49,298 nt of DNA from an uncultured Spirochaetaceae bacterium (GTDB lineage: Bacteria; Spirochaetota; Spirochaetia; Sphaerochaetales; Sphaerochaetaceae), in contig CALXYL010000017.1 of assembly GCA_944392985.1 (NCBI GenBank), positions 1-49,298 on the forward strand. The letters are read 5' to 3'. Each line of letters opens with the position of its first letter. The first letter of the stretch is position 1. The notes beneath the pieces were generated by a model. That model was not told where the DNA came from, did not search any database, and worked only from the letters and a program-made list of their open reading frames with translations. Made by a program: the position numbers and the translations under genes. This document shows, piece by piece, positions 25,811 to 34,088 of the stretch.

Positions 25811-26923
25811 CTAGTCCTCCTCAACCCATCTGAAGCGCATCGAGATGATATGCTCATAACCCATCGGGTCATCAGTGATATCATCCTGCTTGAGATCCGT
25901 CGTCGGCTCAGCCAGAAGGCCCTGGAAGAGCTTGTTGTCAGAGGAATGCACATCGAAGCGCTCGCCCTTGTAGCAGACCAGCATCGAGAGGATGTCGAGC
26001 TTCTCGGAATACTCCACCTTCACGAGGATATCAGGCTCGGGGGATGACTGAACGATGTTGTTCATGCAGATCTCCTCGAAGGCAAGCATCAGCTTCGTAA
26101 GCCTTTCCGCCTCGATCAGGAGCTTCTCACCATAGGCCTGCAGCTCATTGTTCATCGCTTCCATATCGAAATCAGGGGAACTTACCTTGTATGTGAGCGA
26201 AGACAGGCGCTGTATGAACTTCTTGGTTATCTCGCGCTGCGGATGCTCGAAGATCTGCTTTGGCGTTCCATCCTCATAGATATAGCCGTCGTACATGAAG
26301 AGGATGCGGTTGGAGATCTTCCTAGCGAAATCCATCTCATGGGTGACAATCATCATCGTCCTGCCGCTCTTGGCAAGCATCTTGATTACCGACTGGACTT
26401 CCCCGATCATCGATGGATCGAGTGCCGATGTCGGCTCATCGAAGAGGATGATGTCCGGATCCATTGCAAGGGTCCTCGCTATCGCGATCCTCTGCTGCTG
26501 ACCACCCGAGAGCTCATCTGGATAGGCAAAGACCTTTGAGGCAAGACCGACCTGCTGAAGAAGGTACATGGCCTTGTCATACGCCTCCTGCCTGCTCCTG
26601 CCAAGCAGCGTGATCTGAGGATTCATTATGTTCTCGATGATCGTAAGGTGCCCGAAGAGATTGAAGGACTGGAATACCATGCCCATCTTCTTCCTGATCT
26701 CGTTGAGGTTGCATCCCTTCTCCGTTATGTCCTGCCCATCCACTATGATACTGCCTGATGTGGGCTCTGTAAGCATATTGATGCAGCGGAGGAGGGTCGA
26801 CTTACCGGTGCCGGAAGGCCCGATGATCGATATCACATCGCCGTTGTTTATCGTAAGATCGATATCCTTCAGCGGAATGGTATCATCATCGAAGACTTTT
26901 CTGAGGTGCTTGATCTCTATCAT
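25811..26923 (-). CDS. Amino-acid ABC ATPase with extra C-terminal domain
   Basis: The 370-residue protein has a normal polar-amino-acid importer ATPase in residues 1-245: Walker A GPSGTGKS (35-42), signature LSGGQQQRIAIAR, Walker B IILFDEPTSALD, and the switch His in VTHEMDF. The usual length of such ATPases is about 245, so about 125 residues are extra. The extension contains LAFEEICMNNIVQSS, like the N-box of GHKL/anti-sigma ATPases, then a beta-rich stretch with VKVEYSEKLDILSMLVCY. Its role is unknown; it might regulate transport. GGGAGAG precedes the start, and it is coupled to the fused permease gene. Confidence 0.88.
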   Translation of the reverse strand: MIEIKHLRKVFDDDTIPLKDIDLTINNGDVISIIGPSGTGKSTLLRCINMLTEPTSGSIIVDGQDITEKGCNLNEIRKKMGMVFQSFNLFGHLTIIENIMNPQITLLGRSRQEAYDKAMYLLQQVGLASKVFAYPDELSGGQQQRIAIARTLAMDPDIILFDEPTSALDPSMIGEVQSVIKMLAKSGRTMMIVTHEMDFARKISNRILFMYDGYIYEDGTPKQIFEHPQREITKKFIQRLSSLTYKVSSPDFDMEAMNNELQAYGEKLLIEAERLTKLMLAFEEICMNNIVQSSPEPDILVKVEYSEKLDILSMLVCYKGERFDVHSSDNKLFQGLLAEPTTDLKQDDITDDPMGYEHIISMRFRWVEED

Positions 26924-27106
26924 TGCTCTCCCTTCAAACAATGGTCCTTGCAGACTGAATAGCTCAGCCCCGTATTCGATGCCCCCATAGTAGTGTATCA
27001 TCCCCTCCCTGCATAGTGCTTAAAAGACAATAGTTGGATTAATTGCATTCTTTTTTCCTCTTCCCATACAGGGCATATGGATGCAGAATCATCGCGGAGG
27101 CCAGCC

Positions 27107-28492
27107 ATGCGAGGTCTATCGGAAACAGGATTCAGGGAACGTTCGCTCTCCGCAAGCCCATACGTGCTCATCATCCAGGTCGGGATGCCGCTTGCCGTCT
27201 TTGCGCTCTTCGCCGCCCTGTTCTCCCTTCTTGATACGGCTATGGCAAGCCATCTCGGGACAATCGACGTCTCCACCGTAGCCTACATGAACCAGCTCAG
27301 GATGATACTCAACTCCATCGGCACAGGGCTTGGAACAGGCTCGATGATCCTCATAAACCGCGCTTACGGCGCCGGGGACAAGGAAAAGACGAATGAGCTG
27401 ATGAATACCCTCATCCGCCTCATGCTGATCCTCTCCGCTGCATTTCTCCTGATGATTCCCTTCGTGCCCTTCCTGCTGAAGGCCATACGTACGCCGGATG
27501 AGTTCATCGCCGAGGGAACCGCATACTTCCGCATCCTCATCGTCGCGACAGTCGTGAACTTCGTGAACCTCATCTACATAAACGTGGAGAAATCGCGGGG
27601 AAGGACCGGTGTCATAATGATTGCCAACCTCTCGATGATGGTCCTGAAATTCATCCTGAGCGCGCTTTTCATCTATGTCCTCGATAAAGGCATCGCATAT
27701 ATCGCGCTGGCGACACTCATCACATACGCATCCTGCGCCATATACGCCCTGCCCCACCTCTTCGACAGGAAGAGCATCTTCTGCATACGGCCATCGCTGG
27801 TCCTCCGCCCACGGAAGGGCTACGCGAAATCGCTTATCAATCTGTCCTACCCCGTTGCGGTGGAGGATTCCGCCTTCTCTCTGGGCAAGGTCATCGTGAA
27901 TTCCATCGCAGCATCCTATGGAGCTGAGATGATAGGAGCCCTCGGGATCTCGAACAACGTGAGCGGGCTTGCCGCCAGCTTCGAGAACGGCTACTCAGAT
28001 GCCTCCAGCGCGATTGTCAGCCAGAACTACGGCGCGGGGAAATACGGCAGGGTCATAAAGGTATACAAGGCGAGCCTTGTCGTCACATTCGTCGCCTGCT
28101 TCGCAGCGCTTTCACTGCTCTATGCAGCAAGCGACTGGATCATTCCGTTCTTCGCAACCAGCAAGGATGGCCTCGACGCAGGATTCATGGATACGATACG
28201 CCGCATCTTCATCTATGATTCCCTCAGCTGCCTCGGCATCGCATTCGGTGGCGCCGGCATGGACTTCCTTCTTGGCCTTGGCCGCACCCGTATCACCCTC
28301 TTCCTGAACTTCCTGAAGATATTCGTGTTCCGCATCCCCGTCCTGTTCATCCTCCAGCACTTCATCAGCGACGGCGCGACAGCGCTTGGAATCATGATGA
28401 TGATCTCAAACTGCGGCGCGGCAATCCCGACGACACTGATCTGCATCGCGATCGCAAGGGAGCTCAGGGAAAAGGAAAGGATGCAAGGATGA
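27107..28492 (+). CDS. MATE-family multidrug/cation exporter
   Basis: The 461-residue membrane protein has twelve likely segments and MATE hallmarks: the N-terminal region with FSLLDTAMASHLGTIDVSTVAY, GLGTGSMILINRAYGAGDKEKTNELM, and in the second half NNVSGLAASFENGYSDASSAIVSQNYGAGKYGRVIKV. MATE proteins export drugs or metabolites using Na+ or H+. The ATG at 27107 has GGAGG seven bases upstream; an ATG ten codons earlier has none. The ligand is unknown. Confidence 0.92.
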   Translation: MRGLSETGFRERSLSASPYVLIIQVGMPLAVFALFAALFSLLDTAMASHLGTIDVSTVAYMNQLRMILNSIGTGLGTGSMILINRAYGAGDKEKTNELMNTLIRLMLILSAAFLLMIPFVPFLLKAIRTPDEFIAEGTAYFRILIVATVVNFVNLIYINVEKSRGRTGVIMIANLSMMVLKFILSALFIYVLDKGIAYIALATLITYASCAIYALPHLFDRKSIFCIRPSLVLRPRKGYAKSLINLSYPVAVEDSAFSLGKVIVNSIAASYGAEMIGALGISNNVSGLAASFENGYSDASSAIVSQNYGAGKYGRVIKVYKASLVVTFVACFAALSLLYAASDWIIPFFATSKDGLDAGFMDTIRRIFIYDSLSCLGIAFGGAGMDFLLGLGRTRITLFLNFLKIFVFRIPVLFILQHFISDGATALGIMMMISNCGAAIPTTLICIAIARELREKERMQG

Positions 28493-28493
28493 T

Positions 28494-28523
28494 ATCTCTC
28501 CCCATCTTATGATGGAGGGAGAT
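28494..28523. terminator. Bidirectional terminator, MATE / CoA-disulfide reductase
   Basis: A 13-pair stem (two G-U pairs) with a four-base loop spans the MATE stop and the end of the convergent oxidoreductase gene: ATCTCTCCCCATC against GATGGAGGGAGAT. It is the likely shared terminator and overlaps the last codons of the opposing gene. Confidence 0.7.
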
Positions 28524-30144
28524 CAACGCGCACATCATTCACCGTAAGACCGCCTTCAAGTACCCTGGTTGCGGTGTAGCCATACGCCTTGAGCCTGTTC
28601 TGAAGGAAGTAGCCGCGCTTTCCGCGCGCACATACAAGAAGCAGCTTCTCATCCTTCCCAAGCCCCTCAACAGGTCCATCCACCTTCCCAAGATCAACCC
28701 AATGCGCTCCCTGTATCGTCCTCTCCGGCAGCACATCGACAACCTTGTACCCCGCTCCCTTTGTGCGGAGATACTCAAGCGGAGTCATCGTCTCGAAGTC
28801 ACCGCTGAGCTTGTTCTCAAGGATGAGGCAGAGCTGCACGAACGGGGAAATGGCTGTGGAGAATGGCGGAGCGTAGGCGAAATCCATCGCATCAAAATCC
28901 TCCAGCTTCATCCCCTGCGTGACCGCGATTACTGCAATATCGGTCATCTTGTCGACATTACCGCCTCCAAGCACCTGGAAGCCCAGGATGCGATGCGTTG
29001 AACGCTCTGCGATGAGCTTCATCACGAAGAATGACGATCCTTCATAGTAATGGGCTTTATCATCGGTGACAGCAACCACGGAGACAGCATCGAAGCCTGC
29101 CTTCAGAGCCGCTTCCTCCGTCAGCCCCGTCCTGCCTCCGGAGAGCGTATCGAGGAGACGCACGACTCCTGTCCCGACAGCGCCGGGATAGCTCTTATCC
29201 CCTCCTGCAGCGTTCTGAGCGAGCACTCTTGCGGATATATTGGCTGTGGAGCCCATGGCGGAATACATCCGTCCTCCCGTGATCCGGTTCCTCACCAAGG
29301 CGCAGTCGCCGGCAGCATAGACACCTCTGATGCTTGTCTGCATGTCCTCACCGACGACAATCGCGCCCTTCTCCATCTCGATTCCCGAATCCTTGAGGAA
29401 CGCTGTTGATGGCCTTACACCGAGCGCGAGGATCACGATATCGGCATCGAAATGACCCTTATCTGTATCGACACCATCAGCGCTTCCATTCCCTGCGATG
29501 GCTGAAAGCCTTGTGCCTGTCATCACCTTGATACCGGCCTTCTCAAGCCTCTTCCCTGCCCAGAGCGCCATCTCCTCATCAAAGGCATTCGGCATGATGC
29601 TTCCTGCCATATCCATGACAGTGACGGAAAGCCCGGCCTTCCTGAGGTTCTCCACGATCTCAAGGCCGATGAAGCCTGCACCTACGACAACGGCCTTCCT
29701 CACTCCATTCTTCCCCGCATACTCCCTGATAGCCTCAGCATCATCAGGGGTACGCACCTTGAATACGCCTTTCAGTCCAATACCATCAACAGGAGGGACG
29801 ATGCTCTCAGCTCCAGTGGCGATGATGAGCTTGTCGTAGCTCTCCTCTGCCTCCACCCCATCCTTTATGTACGTGACCTTCCTGGCGGGGAAATCCACAG
29901 CAATGGCTTCAGCCCCGACGACAACGGTGACACCGGTGAGGGCCGAATACTTCTCCGGCGTGTTGACGATGAGATCGTCCCTTCCAGCGATAACTCCGCC
30001 TATGTAGTACGGCAAACCACAGCCCGCGTATGATATATCCTTTCCTTTTGCAAGGATCTTAACCTCAAGGGATCTGTCCTCCCTCTTCAGCTTCGCGGCC
30101 GCCTTCGTTCCCGCCGCGACACCGCCCAGAACCAATACCTTCAT
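28507..30144 (-). CDS. CoA-disulfide-reductase-like flavoenzyme with rhodanese domain
   Basis: The 545-residue protein has an FAD/NAD(P)H oxidoreductase body with GGVAAGTKAAAKLK (FAD fold), the redox-active Cys42 in SYAGCGLPYYIGG, the NAD(P) fold KAVVVGAGFIGLEIVENL and the FAD loop VYAAGDCALV. After about residue 445 a rhodanese domain follows with its Cys in LLLVCARGKRGYFLQNRL. Cys42 and the extra domain fit CoA-disulfide or persulfide reductases, which reduce CoA-disulfide or sulfur species with NAD(P)H. Peroxide or water-forming NADH oxidase is an alternative. GGGG-type ribosome site just upstream. Confidence 0.88.
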   Translation of the reverse strand: MKVLVLGGVAAGTKAAAKLKREDRSLEVKILAKGKDISYAGCGLPYYIGGVIAGRDDLIVNTPEKYSALTGVTVVVGAEAIAVDFPARKVTYIKDGVEAEESYDKLIIATGAESIVPPVDGIGLKGVFKVRTPDDAEAIREYAGKNGVRKAVVVGAGFIGLEIVENLRKAGLSVTVMDMAGSIMPNAFDEEMALWAGKRLEKAGIKVMTGTRLSAIAGNGSADGVDTDKGHFDADIVILALGVRPSTAFLKDSGIEMEKGAIVVGEDMQTSIRGVYAAGDCALVRNRITGGRMYSAMGSTANISARVLAQNAAGGDKSYPGAVGTGVVRLLDTLSGGRTGLTEEAALKAGFDAVSVVAVTDDKAHYYEGSSFFVMKLIAERSTHRILGFQVLGGGNVDKMTDIAVIAVTQGMKLEDFDAMDFAYAPPFSTAISPFVQLCLILENKLSGDFETMTPLEYLRTKGAGYKVVDVLPERTIQGAHWVDLGKVDGPVEGLGKDEKLLLVCARGKRGYFLQNRLKAYGYTATRVLEGGLTVNDVRVDLPPS

Positions 30145-30245
30145 CGTGTGCCCCTTTCTGACGATTGTACCCCCTCTTCATGGGATTTGAAACTGCGGCA
30201 TTTGCCAGCTGCCCGGAAGATGCTACTCTTTCCATGGAGAAAGCG

Positions 30246-31169
30246 ATGCCACAGCACGTTACAGTCATAGAAAGCAACCCCATATGGCCACAGCTATACA
30301 GGAAGGAGAAGGAGGCAATACAGGCTATCCTTGCAGAGGATGCTATTGCCATCTACCATATCGGCAGCACTTCCGTGCCGGGTCTTGCCGCGAAGCCGAT
30401 CATCGACATGATGGTCGTTGCAAGGGATATTGATACCATTGATAGAAGAAAAGAGGCATTTGAGGCCATCGGATATAAATGGATGGGAGAATTCGGGATC
30501 CCTGGACGCCGCTATCTGCGAAAGGGAGGAGATGAGAGGACGCACCAGATCCATATCTTCGGAGCGGTTGACAGAAGGAACATCTGCAGGCATCTCGCTT
30601 TCCGTGATTACCTGAGGAAGCATGACAGGGAAAGGGAGGAATACGGAATCCTCAAAAAGCGCCTTGCGGAGCGCTTTCCCTATGACATCGAAGCATACTG
30701 CGACGGCAAGGATGCCTTTGTGAAGGAAGTGGAATCAAAGGCCGTAGCTGAGTATGACGGGGTATGGGATGAGCTTTTCATCAGGGCCCGCATGGCGCAG
30801 GGAGAACGTTCTGTATCACCTTTCATCGAGGCAGGTTCCGTCGCCGCAGCGCTTATCACGGACAGGGGGAACATCTACACAGGAGTATGCATCGACACAG
30901 CCTGCTCGCTTGGCATGTGCGCCGAAAGAAGCGCAATCGCTGCAATGATAACAGGCGGGGAGAGCCGGATCGAAAGGATTGCCATAGTCCTTCCAGACGG
31001 CAGTCCAGGCATGCCATGCGGAGCCTGTCAGGAGCTGATGATGCAGCTTGGCAGGGATAGCGGCAGCATCAGGATACTCACGGATGCAGAGGAAAGGACC
31101 GAGACAACGCTCTCCAGCCTGATGAATGGAAGATGGTGGGGCACAGATCGCTACCAGCCTGCACAGTGA
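30246..31169 (+). CDS. GrpB domain fused to a cytidine-deaminase domain
   Basis: The 307-residue protein starts with a GrpB/UPF0157 nucleotidyltransferase-like region to about residue 175 (HIGSTSVPGLAAKPIIDMMV at 38-58, LRKGGDERTHQIHIF, LAFRDYLRKH) and ends with a cytidine-deaminase fold from about 175: CAE at 225-227 in MCAERSAIAAMI and PCGAC at 257-261, the Zn Cys/Cys with catalytic Glu. All three Zn-site parts are present, so deaminase activity is plausible. GrpB alone is of unknown function. The start at 30246 follows GGAG; an ATG four codons earlier lacks a site. Confidence 0.88.
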   Translation: MPQHVTVIESNPIWPQLYRKEKEAIQAILAEDAIAIYHIGSTSVPGLAAKPIIDMMVVARDIDTIDRRKEAFEAIGYKWMGEFGIPGRRYLRKGGDERTHQIHIFGAVDRRNICRHLAFRDYLRKHDREREEYGILKKRLAERFPYDIEAYCDGKDAFVKEVESKAVAEYDGVWDELFIRARMAQGERSVSPFIEAGSVAAALITDRGNIYTGVCIDTACSLGMCAERSAIAAMITGGESRIERIAIVLPDGSPGMPCGACQELMMQLGRDSGSIRILTDAEERTETTLSSLMNGRWWGTDRYQPAQ

Positions 31170-31202
31170 ATGCCAAGCCTCGGGTAGTGAGGGAAACTGC
31201 AA

Positions 31203-32318
31203 TCATTGGAACAGTCTTTGTGGATCATGCATCTCACGATACTCCTGTGGTGTCAGCCCTTCCGCCTTTTTGAATACCTTATTGAAGTACGAAACAGATG
31301 AGAACCCTGACAGTTCGGCAATCTCTGCAATCTTCCTATCACTGTGACGTAAAAGCTCTCGCGATTTGGCAATGCGCAATTTTGTGATCCAGTCTGTAAA
31401 GGAAGTTCCCAACGATGTGGACAATAACCTTGAGGCATATGCATACGTATAGCCAAACCTATCAGCAACTGACTGCAGACTAAGCAGTTTATCCGTATAA
31501 TGCCCATAGAGATAATCAAGCATGCGGCAGATCATCCTTGCCCCATCGCTATCATCATATCTTCTCAATCCATGCTTTCCTGTTGTCTCCGCTTCCAGAC
31601 AGGCCTGAAGAGCCTGCAGGAATGCCCCGTGAAGGCTATCAGATCCTGACCCGCTCATTCCAAGAAAAGATCCCGATGCGACCGCCATTCCATCGATGGC
31701 CAGCATTGCTTCATCCTTCAGGATATCGGCAGCACAGACAATGATCTTTGTTTCCAGATCCTCAAGTGCAGCCTTACGATAGCGGCACAATCCATCAAGC
31801 AGTGCACATAAGCTATCGCATGCCTCTTCTGCGCCTTTCAGACAGAAAACGCACACCTCCCTGACTGGAGCCTTCTCAACGCCCCTCAATTCCCGCAGAA
31901 AGACCGCATCGTCATCAACAATAAAGGATGACGATGCATTGAGCTGGCTTATTGCTTTATAGAGTGTATCATTCAGCTGATTGCGGTCGATTGGCTTAAG
32001 AATATAATCAAAAGCCCTTGTCTGCATGGCTGAACGCATCAGGTCATACTCGGAATGCCCACTTAGGAATATCACCAGAACGTTAGGACATCTTAGAGTT
32101 ATCCACTTGGCGAACTCGACCCCATCCATCTCTGGCATAAGGCTATCGGTAAGGACAATGTCGGGAGCCAGTCCTAGCCGCTCAATGCTTTCCATAGCTT
32201 CCTTCCCATCATGGAACTCTCCTATGCAACGCAAAGGAAGGGAACTATCTATGATCCTCAGGATGCTTTTCCTGATAATCCTCTCATCTTCAAGTATTAC
32301 GAAGCCAAATTCCTTCAT
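31203..32318 (-). CDS. YesN-type response regulator (REC + AraC HTH)
   Basis: The 371-residue regulator has a receiver domain with the phosphorylated Asp in IVLTDSLMPEMDGVEF and Lys in YILKPIDR, a middle region without recognised domain, and a C-terminal AraC helix-turn-helix pair (LLSLQSVADRFGYTYAYASRLLS and KIAEIAELSGFSSVSYFNKVFKK, ending TPQEYREM). It overlaps the kinase gene (ATGA) and is the last gene of the sugar-transport operon, so it probably activates that operon when the kinase senses the sugar. Confidence 0.93.
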   Translation of the reverse strand: MKEFGFVILEDERIIRKSILRIIDSSLPLRCIGEFHDGKEAMESIERLGLAPDIVLTDSLMPEMDGVEFAKWITLRCPNVLVIFLSGHSEYDLMRSAMQTRAFDYILKPIDRNQLNDTLYKAISQLNASSSFIVDDDAVFLRELRGVEKAPVREVCVFCLKGAEEACDSLCALLDGLCRYRKAALEDLETKIIVCAADILKDEAMLAIDGMAVASGSFLGMSGSGSDSLHGAFLQALQACLEAETTGKHGLRRYDDSDGARMICRMLDYLYGHYTDKLLSLQSVADRFGYTYAYASRLLSTSLGTSFTDWITKLRIAKSRELLRHSDRKIAEIAELSGFSSVSYFNKVFKKAEGLTPQEYREMHDPQRLFQ

Positions 32319-34075
32319 TCTGAACCTTGTGGTATCGACATAATGACAACGGTACCCTTTCCCTTGAGGCTGCGTATATCAAGCCACGAATCCATCCCAA
32401 AGACTGATTTAAGCCTTTTTGCCACATTAGCAAGGCCAATTCCCCTTACATCTGAATCTGCTGAACACCGGATATGGTTTCTTATTGCAATCCCCCTTTC
32501 TGGACTGATTCCTCCACCATTATCGAAAACAGCTATCAGCAGATGGCCTCTCTGGATCCTGCTTTTTATCAGTATGGATCTCAGCCCAGATGCATTGAAG
32601 CCATGGAAGAACGAATTCTCTATGATCGGCTGCAGGATCATCTTTGGTATTATTGCCTTCTTTACATCTTTGTCGCTCGGCAGGATCAATCCAACATCCT
32701 CTCCTTCAGCCTTCCTCAGAAATGACACATATGCCTCTATATGCTCCAGCTCCTTTTCAAAAGGCACCAACATATCATCGTCATAGAGGGCATATCTCAG
32801 CATACGGCTGAGATCATTCACCATCGCCTCCGTAACCCTATCTTCCCTCATGATCGCATTGCTGCTGATAAGCTGAAGGGAATTGAGCATGAAATGTGGA
32901 TTGATACGCCATTTCAGTTCCTTATATTCCATTTCCTTCATAAGGATGATGCTTTCGCACTTCTCCTTAACCAACCCATCAAGCCTCTCAGTCATTGCGT
33001 TGAAGTTCTCTATGGTCTGCCCGAACTCATCATCACGATAACCGTTGATACGTATTCCCAGATTTCCCGCATCCACGGCTTTCATACCATTCTGAAGCTG
33101 TCTGAGCGGACGGATTATGCGGCGATCAGCTATCCAGATAAACAAGACAGAGCAGAAGAACAGCAGTAGCAGAAGGATCACCCCAATCAATATCGATGGG
33201 AGCAAAGCCTTCATGATCGAGGATGCAGGAGTGATACTTACCAGTCTCCAGTCAACGATGAATGACTCAGTGCAGAACACATGCATCCTGTGCTCTCCTA
33301 TCCTTATCGTCTGAAAATGATCCATCTCCATTGCGCCAGATGATATGAAGGAAGCAAGCTCTTCCTCAATAACGATGTCATTGCAATCAGAGGCCAATAT
33401 GCTTCCGCTCTCATCAGTCAGTATGTATGAACTGGATGTTTCCGACACAAGTCTGCTTAGGATTGAATCAAATATCCCGGTACTGATATCAATAATGACG
33501 ATAGCAGCCAGATTTCCATCCATTTGATAAAGGAATCGGCAAAGGGAGAAAACCGAGGCCTTATCCGATGCAGCGAACCAAGGCCGATGCATGCCAATCA
33601 CCAAAGGGAGACTGCTTTCGGCAGAAGATGACAGAAGATATCCGGAAAGCTCCTCATGATGTGGATTGATAGGATAATCCGATGAATAGAAGAGATTACC
33701 ATTGGCTGTTATGACATATATCCCTGTAATGAACTGGCTTTGATGCCGGATAAGGTTCAGATACCCTTCTATTTCATTGCGCCTCTCAACTTCCTCATAA
33801 CGCTGATACCTATAACGCTGATCACCAAGTATCTCCAGCATGTTCCTCCCATAAAGGACACGAACATATTCATCAGATTCCCCTATCTGGTTCTCAAGCA
33901 GGAGATCTATGTCATCCAGCACGGTCTTGGCCGAGGATTCAATGGCCTGGTAAGTTGAATCAATATTCATCCCTATCAGACATACAATCGAGACGAAAGA
34001 AGGAATGGCGACCAGGCAGAGAAACAGTATGAAGATAAGGCGTACGGTATTGATCTTCATCCATTTCATCGCCAC
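32315..34075 (-). CDS. YesM-type sensor histidine kinase
   Basis: The 586-residue kinase has a first membrane segment near residues 12-32, a large extracytoplasmic sensor, a second segment near 290-315 (IGVILLLLLFFCSVLFIWI), a HAMP-like linker, and a His_kinase domain with the His in WRINPHFMLNSLQ. The ATPase part carries PKMILQPIIENSFFHG, FDNGGGISPERG and GIGLANVAKRL. It is likely to phosphorylate the downstream response regulator. The start is GTG at 34075 or ATG at 34069; a GAGG lies 8-18 bases away. It follows the GH2 gene in the same operon. Confidence 0.92.
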   Translation of the reverse strand: MAMKWMKINTVRLIFILFLCLVAIPSFVSIVCLIGMNIDSTYQAIESSAKTVLDDIDLLLENQIGESDEYVRVLYGRNMLEILGDQRYRYQRYEEVERRNEIEGYLNLIRHQSQFITGIYVITANGNLFYSSDYPINPHHEELSGYLLSSSAESSLPLVIGMHRPWFAASDKASVFSLCRFLYQMDGNLAAIVIIDISTGIFDSILSRLVSETSSSYILTDESGSILASDCNDIVIEEELASFISSGAMEMDHFQTIRIGEHRMHVFCTESFIVDWRLVSITPASSIMKALLPSILIGVILLLLLFFCSVLFIWIADRRIIRPLRQLQNGMKAVDAGNLGIRINGYRDDEFGQTIENFNAMTERLDGLVKEKCESIILMKEMEYKELKWRINPHFMLNSLQLISSNAIMREDRVTEAMVNDLSRMLRYALYDDDMLVPFEKELEHIEAYVSFLRKAEGEDVGLILPSDKDVKKAIIPKMILQPIIENSFFHGFNASGLRSILIKSRIQRGHLLIAVFDNGGGISPERGIAIRNHIRCSADSDVRGIGLANVAKRLKSVFGMDSWLDIRSLKGKGTVVIMSIPQGSE

Positions 34076-34088
34076 TTGGTTCTTTTCC

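Noticed and set aside
27116-27757. 213-codon ORF on the minus strand across the MATE gene
   Set aside because: It is a His/Glu/Asp-rich shadow of the MATE frame, low complexity and without a ribosome site.
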